From Paguma larvata (lineage: Eukaryota > Chordata > Mammalia > Carnivora > Viverridae): a stretch of DNA of 64,000 bases. This document shows positions 36,050 through 47,216 of this stretch, one piece after another; the stretch's first letter is position 1, and every line of letters begins with the position of its first letter. Both the position numbers and the translations under genes were made by a program. Below the pieces are notes generated by a model, which saw only the letters and a list, made by a program, of their open reading frames with translations, made no database searches and was not told where the DNA came from. The stretch covers positions 125,230,414 to 125,294,413 of the forward strand of contig CM057824.1 in the NCBI GenBank assembly GCA_030068075.1, in the 5' to 3' direction.

Positions 36050-36900
36050 CTTTAAGTATACAGGGCAAAGGTAGAAATGGAACTTCTCCATTCTTTCTTG
36101 ATTTGGATACCCTGTGGCCTGAGTCTCACATCATTGTACTTGTCTATTTTCTCATTTGTTAAAACACACCTTCCAAATGGCAGTGTTCTAGATCCTTCAC
36201 ATGTGGATGTTATTTTGACCTGAAACAGAATTCTAGCCTTATTTTTCCTTGGAATTTAGAAGGCCTCTCCATTGTCCTCTAACCTCCAAAGTTGTTATTG
36301 AAAAGTCAAATGCCATTCTGATTCCTGGTTTATTGTATATGGACTCTGTCTCTATCTATGTCCCCATTATGCTTGGTATGTCCTAAAATCTCATATTATG
36401 TGCCTAAAATCTCATATTACGTGCCTTGATATGGGTTTTTTTTTCATCCCCTGTACTTTTCATTCAATGGTTCTTTCAAAATGGAAACACACGTGCTCAC
36501 TTCAGCAGCAAGTATACTAAAATTGGAATGATGCAGAAACGATTAGCATGCCCCCCTGCACAAGGGTGACATGCAAGTTCATGGTCTGTGAATTCACCTT
36601 CTGGTCTGTGTTTTTTTTAATATATTCTTCATCTCCCTTTCTTTGTTCTCTCCTTCTGGTAATCTAATTAATCCTATGTTAGACATCCTGGATTGATATG
36701 CATATTCTTTCATTCTTCTGTTTTCTACTTCTTTCTCTTTCTTTTTTTTTTTGTTTGTTTTTTACTTTCTAGGAAATTCTATTCCTTTTTCTACTATCTA
36801 ATAAATGTATTTAGCTATAATATTTTATTTTGCAAAAGTTTTTCTGATTGTTCGTTTTATAACATTCTGTTCTTTTTATTTTTAATACAACAGTAAAAAT
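36050..36900 (+). mobile_element. Unnamed old interspersed repeat hosting a U6 pseudogene
   Basis: 'attccaggttaa', 'tagaaggcctctccattgtcctctaacctccaaagttgttattgaaaag', 'tgccattctgattcctgg', then after the U6 insert 'cttctttgttctctccttctggtaatc' and 'gttagacatcctggattgat'. The pattern recurs widely in mammalian genomes, but I cannot name the family with certainty. A 22-bp unit is tandemly doubled at 36379-36424. Confidence 0.45.
36493..36600 (+). pseudogene. U6 snRNA pseudogene
   Basis: 'gtgctcacttcagcagcaagtatactaaaattggaatgatgcaga' and then 'gattagcatgcccccctgcacaagggtgacatgcaagttcatg' follow the U6 snRNA with scattered changes; for example, GCTTCGGCAGCACATA of U6 is altered. The 3' end after 'gttcatg' is diverged, and no PSE/TATA-type U6 promoter is seen upstream. 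It is a processed, non-functional copy. The right border is uncertain. Confidence 0.88.
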
Positions 36901-37209
36901 TAATGAAATCAACTGTCACTCAACAATATGGATAATTTTAAAAATATAATATTAAATTAAAAGAAACATTCCCAAGGGAATTACATATAGCATGATGCTC
37001 TTAAAAAACATGCATGCACAGTTTTAAAAAAAAAAAAAAGAGTAAGGAACATAGCACTTACCATAATGATTCACTCAAGGGAGGGGTGCAGCATAAATAG
37101 ATACATGTTATTTGAGGTCTTACCTTTTATTTCATTGGTGTATTTTAATACTAATATATTATTAAAACTGACTAAAGAAAGCGGGGAAAAACATTCTGTT
37201 CTTAATTCT

Positions 37210-37440
37210 TGGTAAGGTAGTAAAATGTACTGGATAAGAGGGTGCACTTTTGAACCCAGTAGACTACCTCATTTCAAATCCTGGCCTTACCATTTAGTAG
37301 GATGTCCTTGGAAAGTTACTTGGCCTTTCTATAAAATGGACACAATAGGATTGCATACCTCAAAGTGCATATGTGATCAAGGGAGACATTATTATTAAAA
37401 TAGTGCAAAAAAGTATCTAGCCTGTACTAGACACTAAGAA
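37210..37440 (+). mobile_element. MIR SINE
   Basis: 'ctacctcatttcaaatcctggccttaccatttagtaggatgtccttggaaagttacttggcctttct' then 'aaaatggacacaataggattgcatacctc' keeps the full MIR order. Confidence 0.75.
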
Positions 37441-37599
37441 CTAAATATATACATGGAATATGTTCTTTTTCTGAGGTTATTAATTATCATTATTTTTTTC
37501 CTTCTGTCCCTTTCCTTGTCTGTTTCTCTCTGATTTCTTTCTTCTGTTTGCTTCGATCTCTGTCTTTCATCTTTGAGCTTTTCTTTAAATGGCTAGCTA

Positions 37600-38095
37600 T
37601 CTTTGGCTGTTAGTACATTACTAAGAGTATGGTATGAAAATCCTTATTGGAGCTCTGTAAATGGATGGGCTTATGAGGTGATTGGGCAGCAAGGAAGCCT
37701 TTTCAGCAGAAGACCCCCAAATGGCAGTTTCTGGAGTTTTATTCTCTGTGGCCATTCAGGTTTGGCAGGTCTGGCAAGTTTCCCGTATCCTGGGAGGGTT
37801 GTGGATGAGAGGCAGTAGCTTCCCTGCAGTTTTCAAATGCTGAAGCTCTTAGGGGGTCTCTGGTGCACACTGCCTCACTGTACCCGCGGCATCCTTTTCT
37901 GCAGGTCCTGAGAACGACATTTGCTCCAGTCCTCCATTCGCCTGCCATTGTCCCAAACACTAGCTGGCATCTCTCCTCGCATCCTTTCACCAAGTGCATT
38001 TGTTGATGTGGGTTTTCATCTTTTCGAGAAATGTATGGAGATAACGTACTACATTTAGGCAAAGTCCAGTTGTGCCAACTCTGTTTCTTCACATT
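37600..38095. other. GC-rich unclassified block
   Basis: Distinctly GC-richer than its surroundings, with a 117-codon minus-strand open frame (37739-38092) and a 71-codon plus-strand one (37603-37818). The protein frames resemble nothing I know, and splice signals around them are not convincing. It may be an old repeat or regulatory DNA. Confidence 0.3.
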
Positions 38096-38148
38096 TTATC
38101 ACCTCTGACTCTCTTCTTTCATTCTCTCCTTTAAAACATTTGCATCTT

Positions 38149-38337
38149 GGGGTGCCTGAGTGGTTCAGTTGGTTAAGCATCTGACTTGATTTCGAGTCAG
38201 GTCATGATCTCAAAATCCGGAGATCAAGCCCCTCATTAAGCCTTTCATTGAGCCCCAGATCAGGCTCCGTGCTGGGCATGGAATTAGTGTAAGATTCTTT
38301 CTCTCCCTCTCCCTTTCTTCCCTCCCCCATCTCAAAA

Positions 38338-38373
<36 letters not shown>
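38149..38373 (+). mobile_element. CAN-type SINE with (AAAT)n tail
   Basis: Head 'ggggtgcctgagtggttcagttggttaagcatctgac', 'aggtcatgatctc', CT-rich body, and an AAAT microsatellite at 38337-38373. An internal stretch 'cattaagcctttcattgagcccc' looks like a small duplication. Confidence 0.92.
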
Positions 38374-38374
<1 letters not shown>

Positions 38375-39417
38375 ATATGAGTCTCTTTATGGTATTTTCC
38401 AAGCTCCTAATTATATGGAACATTACCAGAAAAAACAATCCCTGTCACTACTACTCTACCTTACAAACTTTAAAATTGACATAGGACCTGGCTACTGGCG
38501 TGACATGATAGGAAGAAGCCAGGCCACAAACAGGAAGGCTTGTCAAGTCCATTCTCACATTTAAGTATTCGTGCTCTCTAGACCTTTTCAGATTCTTTTC
38601 ATAAGCACAAACATGCGGTATCTTGTGAAATAGCTTGCCTTTTAATTCTTTATAGATAGTATAAAACACCAATTAAAAAAACCTTTCATTTTCATTTAAA
38701 AATCTTCAAAGTAATTTTTAAACTAAGAATATAATTCGGTATTACCCTGAATCATACCTCATGAGGCCGAAAGGAAATTCTGATCAAAAACTGACCAAAC
38801 AAATTGAACTAACTTTGCACAAAAGTGTTTTCTAAATAACTTTCATCTGAACACCGTACAGTTCACATGTGCTGTTAAAATCCCCTGCTTAATTCATACT
38901 TTTTTCCCCAGAAGTACAAGAGGAAGGTAGTCTGTGCTGATCAACAGACCATGATTTCCTGTCTTTACCTACTGAAGAAAACTTCAATTAATAAAATATT
39001 GCTGAAGATATATATGTGGGTTCCTTTCCTCAGAAAAGTTATTCTTAAACTGGAAGAACGAAGTCATTTCTATTTCCTTTCTCCCTTCACTCATCAGAAA
39101 AATTTACAGCAAATTCAAGATTGACCAGACTGTTTTTCAGACCTTGCCATGTGAAACTGCACTAAAACTGTAAGGCTATAGGAGATAGCAATTGTATACC
39201 CTATCTATTTAAACAATCAAAATCCTTTATGTGATCTTCATTCCCTCAGCTTTGGCTACAGTATAACATGAAATACTTTAATTTCATATCAGTTTAATTA
39301 TGAAAGAAATAAATAGAATGTGATTGTGGTGGATGTTTCTAATGTAAAAATGTTTACCACAGCAAAATAAAATTTCATAGTGTTATACACACACTTATAC
39401 ACACATCATATACTTTT

Positions 39418-39482
39418 GTATATATATATGTATATATGTATGTATGTATTTTTATGTGTATATGTATATATGTGGTATGTAC

Positions 39483-39533
<51 letters not shown>
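39418..39533 (+). repeat. TATG/TA microsatellite ending in (GT)n
   Basis: A run of 'tatatatatgtatatatgtatg' units, then uninterrupted GT from about 39492 to 39533. Confidence 0.93.
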
Positions 39534-39535
<2 letters not shown>

Positions 39536-40029
39536 CATTTGGATGGAATTCCTTCTTTTCCTCTTAATCCAAAGGGTAATGGGAGAGCTTCTTAGGAGAT
39601 CAAGTGCATTGTAAATAGATACACATTGCCCTCCATGACGCTACACACATAAAAAGTAAGGTTTCTACATAAAGTGTGAAGCCACAGTGAGGCGCAGCTC
39701 TTCAGAAACCCCCCCCCCTGCATTCTAATTTTAAAGCATCTGAATTTGTCATTTCTAGGAAAGGAAAAATCAGGTGATCATTTACAGGATTTTACAAGTA
39801 TGTTACCCACAGCTCAATTCTATTTTCCTTTCTATCAAGAAAATTTTCCATAACTTTTCAGCTATACTTTTGAGAAACGAAAGAAAAGTCTGGTTTTCTT
39901 GTCAATCGGTAGTATTTGCTGAACCAAATAGCCAAGGTAGCATCTGTGTTCAGTAGCCCAAGAAAACAAATGGATTAACTGGAAACTAATAACTAGTTGG
40001 AGAGAAAATCAGATTCCCTCTTTATTTTC

Positions 40030-40223
40030 TTTTTTTTTTTTCCTTTTTTTTTAATGTTTATTTATTTTTGAGAGAGAGAAGATGACTGCAAGCAGGGGGA
40101 GGGACAGCGAGAGAGAAAGACACAGAATTGGAAGCAAGCTGCCAGCACAGAGCCCAACAGGGGGCTCAAACCCACAAACCATGAGATCATGACCTGAGCT
40201 TAAGTGAGCCACCCAGGCGCCCA
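40030..40223 (-). mobile_element. CAN-type SINE, antisense, with perfect target duplication
   Basis: Reversed tail 'taatgtttatttatttttgag', 'gaagcaagctgccagcacagagccc', 'catgagatcatgacctgagc', head end 'gccacccaggcgccc'. The 13-bp duplication cctctttattttc lies at 40017-40029 and 40224-40236. Part of the tRNA-like head is deleted. Confidence 0.95.
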
Positions 40224-40369
40224 CCTCTTTATTTTCAATGGCACAGAATTCTAACCACCCAAAGTGGCCCCTACGGCACTTATACATTCTGGTAACTAGT
40301 CCTTAGTTGAGCAAGCCTGCCTTGGAGTCTGATTTTCCTCATACCACCAATCCTTAGAGGCCTTTTGGT

Positions 40370-40590
40370 GTGATGAGAACACGTGCCCTTTAGAGGACTG
40401 ATGTAGGTGTGAACTCAGACAAGCTATATAAACTTGAGACAAAACTTGATCTCTCAAAGTTTCAGTTTCTTCATTGGTAAAAGGGGAAAATAATATTTAC
40501 TCTTAAGAGTTGGTAGTTTAAATCAGAAGATATGTATAAAATTCCCGACACAAAGAAGGTCTTCACAAAGGCTAGTTTCATTCTTTCTCC
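40370..40590 (+). mobile_element. MIR SINE fragment
   Basis: 'gtgtgaactcagacaagctatataaac', 'aagtttcagtttcttcattggtaaaaggggaaaataatatttactc' follow MIR. Confidence 0.65.
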
Positions 40591-40879
40591 TTCAAGTACA
40601 AAGGTAGAAAAGCACGAGATTCCTAGGGATTCAAGCCCCACCCTCATGCTGGGATGTGGTCACAGTGTGACCTAACTTCCTGGTAACATGTTCAACCTCT
40701 GATTTTCCAAAGCCTATGCACAATGACCTCTCATTGTCACATGTTATAATGATATTTGAGTATGCTGTTTATCCCCTGCCAACAACTAGGGGAAATTTCT
40801 ACAGGGGAATTCAATTCTACTTTCCCTTAGATTGGGGGATGAGCATTAAAATGTGGACTTGCAAATGCACTTAAAACTA

Positions 40880-41112
40880 ATTCCACACTCTTTTCCATGA
40901 CTAGAACATAACAGTGTTCCCCTGAACATCTCTGTCCTTTGCCTATCTATGCCACTCTCCTCTTTTCCCTGACCTGGACATGTTGGTCTTCTCTCTGTGT
41001 TTGGACACCATTGAATTTGTTTGTGTGTTTGCTTTGGTTACCTCGAAGGCAGAGGCCAGGCCTATCGCTGGCACAGAGAGAGGCTTAGGAATTGTTTGTT
41101 GGATAAATGAAC
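40880..41112 (+). mobile_element. L2 3' end fragment
   Basis: 'tttgcctatctatgccactctcctc', 'cgaaggcagaggccaggcc', 'gctggcacagagagaggc', 'ttgtttgttggataaatgaac' match the L2 3' end. Confidence 0.6.
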
Positions 41113-42653
41113 AAACTAAACTCTACAGGTTTGCACAGTTTAGGGCCCATCTCCTTGGATTAACAAGTATCAGGATCAAAATCTCAGAATTCATACCCCT
41201 AAAAGGACTATGGCAAGCGGAATAATTGTTTAATTAGACATTATCAGAAAAACATCTTGACCACTTTATAAAATACTTTCTCCTTTATGGAGAAACACAT
41301 GAGATATATCAACATACTGCCTAATGATGATAATGATCTATTATTGATTTATATAACATTCTTTCCTAAGGCTTGAGCACCTTTTAACATAAGTTATCTT
41401 ACCTTAACAGTTTTCCTATGAAGTACTTATCCTGTTTTCATGCATATGGGAAACTGATTATTTGAATTTCCTCTTCTATCAACTCAACCCCTGATTCGAG
41501 GACTTCGAATTCTGAGTTTATGAGCTTTCCTACAATACAATCATTGAAATGAAATATCTCCTTACAAGCTATTGAAAGAAATTACATTGGTCTCATCTCC
41601 ACTAAAATCTTGGCCCTCAAATTCTCTGAATATTACAGCTTGACTTAAACTTGTCAACTTATCCTATGAAGATGTTTGTCTCTAAAACTAACACTTCTCC
41701 TTTTAAAGAGAAAAGAAACTTTATTTACATGATAAATATTTAGGGGGAAAATGTGGATTTTGTTTCTTGTCCTTAGTGCAATCGGTAAGTATGTCATATG
41801 GTTGTGCAAAGCCAACTTCTTTATATTAGCCAGAAAGGTCCTCTCCACTTCTGGAAATCAGTAGGTGAACAGAAACTACACAGTACCACCTCAAGAAGGT
41901 ACCAATCTGGAAACTGTAGATATCTGTCGCTGGTCTTTAAGTCATTGCATCTCTGGCCAACATCTTGGAAAATCTTAACATACTTTAAGGTCTTTCCTGT
42001 GACTGCTTCTTGCACTGGTGAGGAGGACTTGGTATAATCCCTCTATTAGGTAGAAAGAAAGGAGACTGACTGGGATTTCAATCCCTCACAGACATAAGAT
42101 GTTGCTTTTGGTCTTCTCTCATCATTCTTATATTCTAACATGTGGAGGAGAGCCCCTCCTATTTATTTGTTTAAAAAGCATTTATTGAATGTCTACTGTG
42201 GGCTTGGCATTCTGCCAGGTGTCCAAAGATGGGAAGGCCTGCGCACTGCCTAACAAGAGTTTACAGTTTAGTGAGATGATAGGCAGACAAAGAGACAATG
42301 AGAATCCAATGTAGCACATTCTGTATCAATCCAAGTTGCAATGTGTGGAGAAAAAAAATGAGAAAAAATATTGCTAATTTGTCTGGAGAAGTAGGGAAAT
42401 AATTCACCAAGAAAGCAATGCTTGAGGTAATAGTGAGCCAATACGAATTTTCTAGGCAGACAAGAGGAAAAAAAAACATTCTAGAAATGAAAAGAGTATA
42501 TGATAGGATCAGAGGCATGAGAACAGTGTCTATTGTGGAGTAGATGTGAGAAGAAATTTCTTACAACCAGTGTGTATGGTAAACAAAGAGAAAGACAGAT
42601 GATGGGACTAGCAGATGGTTTAAGGCCAGACCACGAATGGTTTGGAGGGGATG

Positions 42654-43369
42654 TGTTACGGGTTGAATTGCATCTTCCCCCAAAAATTTATGTTATAGTC
42701 CACACCCCCAGCACCTCAAAATGTGACCTTATTTGGAAATGGGGGTTCTGCAGATATAATTGGTTAAGCTGAAAACTGGAGTAGGGTGAGCTCTTAGTTC
42801 AATATGGCCAGTATCCTTAAAATAAGAGGGAGAAGTGAACATACACATGCACAGAGCAAAGACTAAATAGAAACACACACAGAGAAGATGGCCATGTGAA
42901 GATAAAGGCAGAAATTGGAGTTATTCTGCCATAAGCCAGGAAACACCCAGGGTTCTCAGAAGCTAGAAGAATCAAAGAAGAATTCTCCTTTTCTTCTTTT
43001 TTTCTTTTTTTGGTTTATTTATTTATTTTGAGAGAGAGAGAGAGAAAGTGGGGGAGGGACAGAGAGAGAGGGAGAGAGAGAGTGAATCCCAAGCGGGCTG
43101 TGGCACTGTCAATGCAGACCCCCACAGGGGACTCAGCCTCACAAACTGTGAGATATTTCCTGAGCAGAAATCAGGAGTTGGATGGTTAACCCACTGAGTT
43201 CCCCAGATATCCCAGAAGAATCCTTTTCTAAAAGCTTCAGAGACAGCTTGGCCCTGTCAACACCTTGATTTGTGGCTTCTAACCTCCAGAACAGTGAGAC
43301 AGTAAATACCAGTTTTTTAAGCCACCCACTTTGTACTGCTTTATTATGGCAGCCTTGGAAACTAATGCA
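42654..43369 (+). mobile_element. Solo MaLR-type LTR with a SINE inside
   Basis: TG...CA ends. Landmarks are 'gggttgaattgcatcttcccc', 'aaaatgtgaccttatttggaaatggggg', 'aatatggccagtatcctt', 'gatggccatgtgaag', then after the SINE 'tcaacaccttgatttgtggcttctaacctccagaac' and 'ttttaagccacccactttgtac'. No internal retroviral genes remain. About 500 bp without the SINE. Confidence 0.75.
42997..43211 (-). mobile_element. CAN-type SINE, antisense, nested in the LTR
   Basis: 'ttggtttatttatttattttgag', GA-rich body, 'caagcgggctgtggcactgtcaatgc', 'tgtgagatatttcctgagcag', degenerate head end 'ccccagatatccc'. Flanked by imperfect 'agaagaattct/agaagaatcct'. More diverged than most SINEs here. Confidence 0.88.
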
Positions 43370-44510
43370 CCATACTAAATAGTATAGATTTGAATATAAT
43401 GAGAGGAGACATTTGTATGGGGTGGGAATTACTGAAGAACTGTGCCAAAACAAGAGAGTGACATGACTAGATGTGGGTGTTAGATAGAAGGCTCTGGGTG
43501 AAATGTGGAGCTTAGATTGGAGAAGGGGAAACTGCAAAATTTCCGATGCTTCTTGACCGCTATGCTTAGGATCTCCTCATTTATGAAACAAACAAAAAAG
43601 AATGGAGAAAGGACCACTCTTCTTCTCTTATTTCATTTAAAATGTTACAGTGAAGCTCTCCTGTCTGTATAATGTTACTTGGGTAAGGAAGGGGGCACAC
43701 TTTGAAATTCAGTCCTGCCAAACTACCTTGTTTAGTGATGGGAAGGTCACAGTGAAAAATGATAGTAGTACTAATACGATGATACAGACACTTTAAATGA
43801 TTTTGATATTGATATTTTGATATTGATAAAAAATATAATTCAGTTGAAAATCTCATAACCATGAAACGAACAAAATTAATTTTCCGGTAGCAAACCATCT
43901 GAGTTCCCAGAATGGTTTTCTTTGATCTTTATCTTAATTGGAGAAACTGATTTATATCCATATTTTGAAATGTCTATTCCTATGCAAGTAAAAACTTGTG
44001 AAGAAACATACTGTCACTAAGATCAATACTAGGGATGTTGGAATATACCTGTTGTTTCTGTTAAGTGTCTTTCCTAGAAATATCATGAATTGCAATGATA
44101 ATTGGCAAATTTGATACAAGCAAATGACTTTTTAATTGGAGTGGTGGCATTCAAACCTCTGACACTTCTAAGGCTATATACCCTTTAGCTGTTTCTAATC
44201 TTAAATGGTTTAAATAGATTCTATTATAAGTACCGAAGGTTTGAGTATGTTTTCAGTATTTCAAGCAACATAAATGCACACACACACACTTTACAAGTGA
44301 TGTATCTTTACTAAAGTGATAGAATTCACTAGAGAGCAAGAAGACACTGTTAAGACATTCTGATTCACATTCTGCCATTTCATCATAATCTCCTGAGACA
44401 CAACATGTTGTACTTGCATATATGAGTAAATAATTTAATGAATATAAAACATGCCTCAATAACTTTCATGTACTGAATATCATAACTGATGTTGCAGAAA
44501 TATTAATTTT

Positions 44511-44608
44511 GGGGTGTGTGGCTGGCTTAGTCGGTATAGCATGCGACTCTTGATCTTGGGGTTGTTGAGTTCGAGCCCCACATTGAGTGTGGGGTTACTT
44601 AAAAATAT
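44511..44608 (+). mobile_element. Short tRNA-Lys-like SINE
   Basis: 'ggctggcttagtcggtatagcatgcgactcttgatcttggggttgttgagttcgagcccc' is close to a complete tRNA-Lys (CTT anticodon region, GTTCGAGCC B box), then 'acattgagtgtggggttacttaaaaata'. It lacks the CT-rich body of the other SINEs, so it belongs to a different carnivore subfamily. Not a functional tRNA gene: the acceptor stem does not pair. Confidence 0.85.
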
Positions 44609-45689
44609 ATATATTAGTTTTATAATAGCATAACCAAACATGTAAAGTACATATGTTTTTGATTGTATTATATTGAAGGAGAAATTTACATGACTTTTAA
44701 ACACAAAATACACTGTATGATAAATTAATCAATCTTGAGATAGTTAAATTAAGCCTCTTCGTAAATAAACATGAAAAATTTGTGTATGCAAGTTAGTATT
44801 TGGATGTCTTAAACACTGAGATGTAAAATTACAATATTCCTTTGGGAAAGTTAAGGCTCAGAGAGACCAAGAGGCTTGATTGAAGGAAATGGAGATAGCT
44901 AATGGTAGCAGTGACCTGGAGCCTGAGTTTTTTCACTTGTGGTGCAAATATAGTACTGTACTGTTGCCACGTGACTTCCTGCACCATGATAAGCTGTGGG
45001 TACACAAACGACAGGGGGTTCCGTACCTAGTGATTCCTACAAAATTACTTTCTAGAGAGATTGGAAGCCTTAGTCAGTATTGTGTGATAGTTTCTTATCC
45101 TGTAAAACACATTTTCTCAAAGGAAAAAACAGATCTAGAATATCTGGGAGGGGCCGTGGCCGTGCATATGGATAAAGTGGTGTCCTGTCTCTCTGTAATA
45201 GATATTCGTGTCTGTATCAGTAGTGGTCGAAATACCTAAATAGGGAAAAGTCAAATAACCGATATAGGCACAATTAAGAATGGAAGTGAAAGTAAACAAG
45301 AGATACCCTGTATCTGTATTGGGTGGCCACATTAGATGTATTTACCCACAGGTATTTACTCATATTTTTCATTCCTTTCTCCAAACACCATTTTTAGTAC
45401 TTACTATGTACCTAGCACTGGAGAATATATCCATTAAAAAAAATGCTTGATTTGCATATACTTTCTGGACTTCAGAAGGAAGAAAATGACTATTTTGGAA
45501 CTCATGCTGTTGATTTCAAATCAGATACTCTAAAAGAGGAACTTAGATGCCTCTAAAATACTGACTTGAAAGAAGAGTTATATGGATATATAGACAGAAA
45601 TATTCTTTATTATTTAAAAAGCCACAATGCCCCATACGCACATATTCAGTCTAGTTTGTTATTAAAATACACACTAGACAAGAAGACTG

Positions 45690-45910
45690 ATGTCTTCGAA
45701 GAGACAAATATTTACTGCAAATATTTACTGATACCCAGCTATAGGTCACTGTCTCATTTAATCTTAACAGTTGTATGAAGTGTTATTATCTCCTCATTTA
45801 CAAAGAGAAAAATGAGGCACAAAACAGCTAATTCACCTAAAGTCAAAAGGCTAACAAGGAGTAGAGATTTGAACGCAGGTGTGTCTGACACCACTATACC
45901 ACAGAGCCAA
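45690..45910 (-). mobile_element. MIR SINE, antisense
   Basis: 'gtctcatttaatcttaacagttgtatgaagtgttattatctcctcatttacaaagagaaaaatgaggcac' then 'gtagagatttgaacgcaggtgtgtctgac' follow the reversed MIR closely. Confidence 0.75.
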
Positions 45911-46644
45911 ACCCTTTATGCAGATTAAAACTCAAAGCAAATTAAGGGAGAAAGTTGCCTGCCAAAAGCAACATCAGTCATTTCTTTGGCAGTTAGCTGT
46001 GCATATAAACCTTGGTTTTATAACTAGAGAATGGGCCACCTCCTCACCTTTTTCCTCTGCCTCTTCTTCTGGTCTCTTTCTTTTCCCCACTTTGTATTTT
46101 GCAATTCTTTTTCAGGGCCTTGCTACACTACCCCTTCCTCCTAAGACCACAATGGAATATTTTTCAGGAGCAGTTATAGAAGGAAATTGAAAGCAGAGCA
46201 GGGTAAATTCAAAATCAAGCCAGGAAAAGTTGTAGCAAGCACAGACTTACCATATAGCACGCAGGTTTCGAAGGAAGGGATTTAAATGCAACTGGAGACA
46301 TTACTGAAATTGAGCAGAAGCCAAGGGGACAAAAACAGAAGGGATGCACCATGAAACATGTAAAGCTAGTAAGAAAACACATTTTGCTATATATGTATCA
46401 TACAGAAGTCTTCAAAGATGTATTCAAAGTATCTCCAACTACTGCCCCTCTGTTGATCATGTGAACATTTACACCAGCAGCCATACTGAGAAATTTAGAG
46501 ACATTATTAAAGTTCGAAACCAAGTCAAAGAGCTCAACAAAATGTTTCATTTACACCTGAATTTATAATTTCCACACTGGTGTTGAGATGCAGCTTTCTA
46601 AAATATGCATTTGTTCCATTTTAACATTGGTTCTTGGGGTTTGG

Positions 46645-46880
46645 GGTCCCCATCTCTATGCCAGGTAGAGAGCTAAATAAGCACCCTGACATAAAATATC
46701 TCTTACCATCTTAGCAAAAAGTCTGGGAGAAGGACTCTATTTTGCCCACCATGCAGAAGAAGCAACTGGGGATCAGACAGTAATGTGTCTATGTATGCCA
46801 TGGATCCAAATTTCACCTCGGGATTCCTTCCATTAATGTCAAATCCTTTCCCTTATCCCATGCTATAAAACTTCTAAATA
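46645..46880 (-). mobile_element. MIR-like fragment, antisense
   Basis: 'tatgccaggtagagagctaaataagcacc', 'gactctattttgcccaccatgcagaagaagcaactgggg' follow a decayed reversed MIR. Confidence 0.5.
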
Positions 46881-47195
46881 CAAGGCTAGCCACATTAAAA
46901 ATGCAAAAATGTTCTATGGATACTAGGGGCTTAATTGGTGATTGGCTGATATGTTTAATTTCAAAAGGCATGCCATTGTAACACGTCTCCTTGTCAGTGG
47001 GAAGCGAGGCATATGTCTAGACAATGGAAAGCACAGAGACATACCATAATTTATTCACTTCCAATTACATATATGTGGACTGACTTTTTAATTAGTCCTG
47101 GTTTTGTTACTGATAAAGATGTAACCTAGCCGTTCTAACAATATTCCCAGATACAAAGGTCAGACTATTGCTTTGGTTGACAACTCATTGGCAGC

Positions 47196-47216
47196 AACCA
47201 CATTTGCGCTGTGGTT
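47196..47216. promoter_or_regulatory. Inverted pair of RUNX-type sites
   Basis: AACCACA (47196-47202) and TGTGGTT (47210-47216) are exact inverted copies separated by 7 bp. TGTGGT is the RUNX core. The DNA around (47100-47290) is non-repetitive. Binding is inferred, not shown. Confidence 0.3.

Larger units (their letters stand above)
42170..43540 (-). mobile_element. Antisense L2, interrupted by a MaLR LTR
   Basis: The left part starts 'gcatttattgaatgtctactgtgggcttggcattctgcc' and runs to 'aaggccagaccacgaatggtttgg' (about 42648). It resumes at about 43370 and includes 'gagagtgacatgactagatgtgggtg' and 'aaggctctgggtg'. The two parts are adjacent in L2 order, so one L2 was split by the LTR at 42654-43369. 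Confidence 0.65.

Noticed and set aside
44511..44608. Possible tRNA-Lys gene
   Set aside because: Good A and B boxes, but the acceptor stem does not pair, and it carries the A-rich tail of a SINE.
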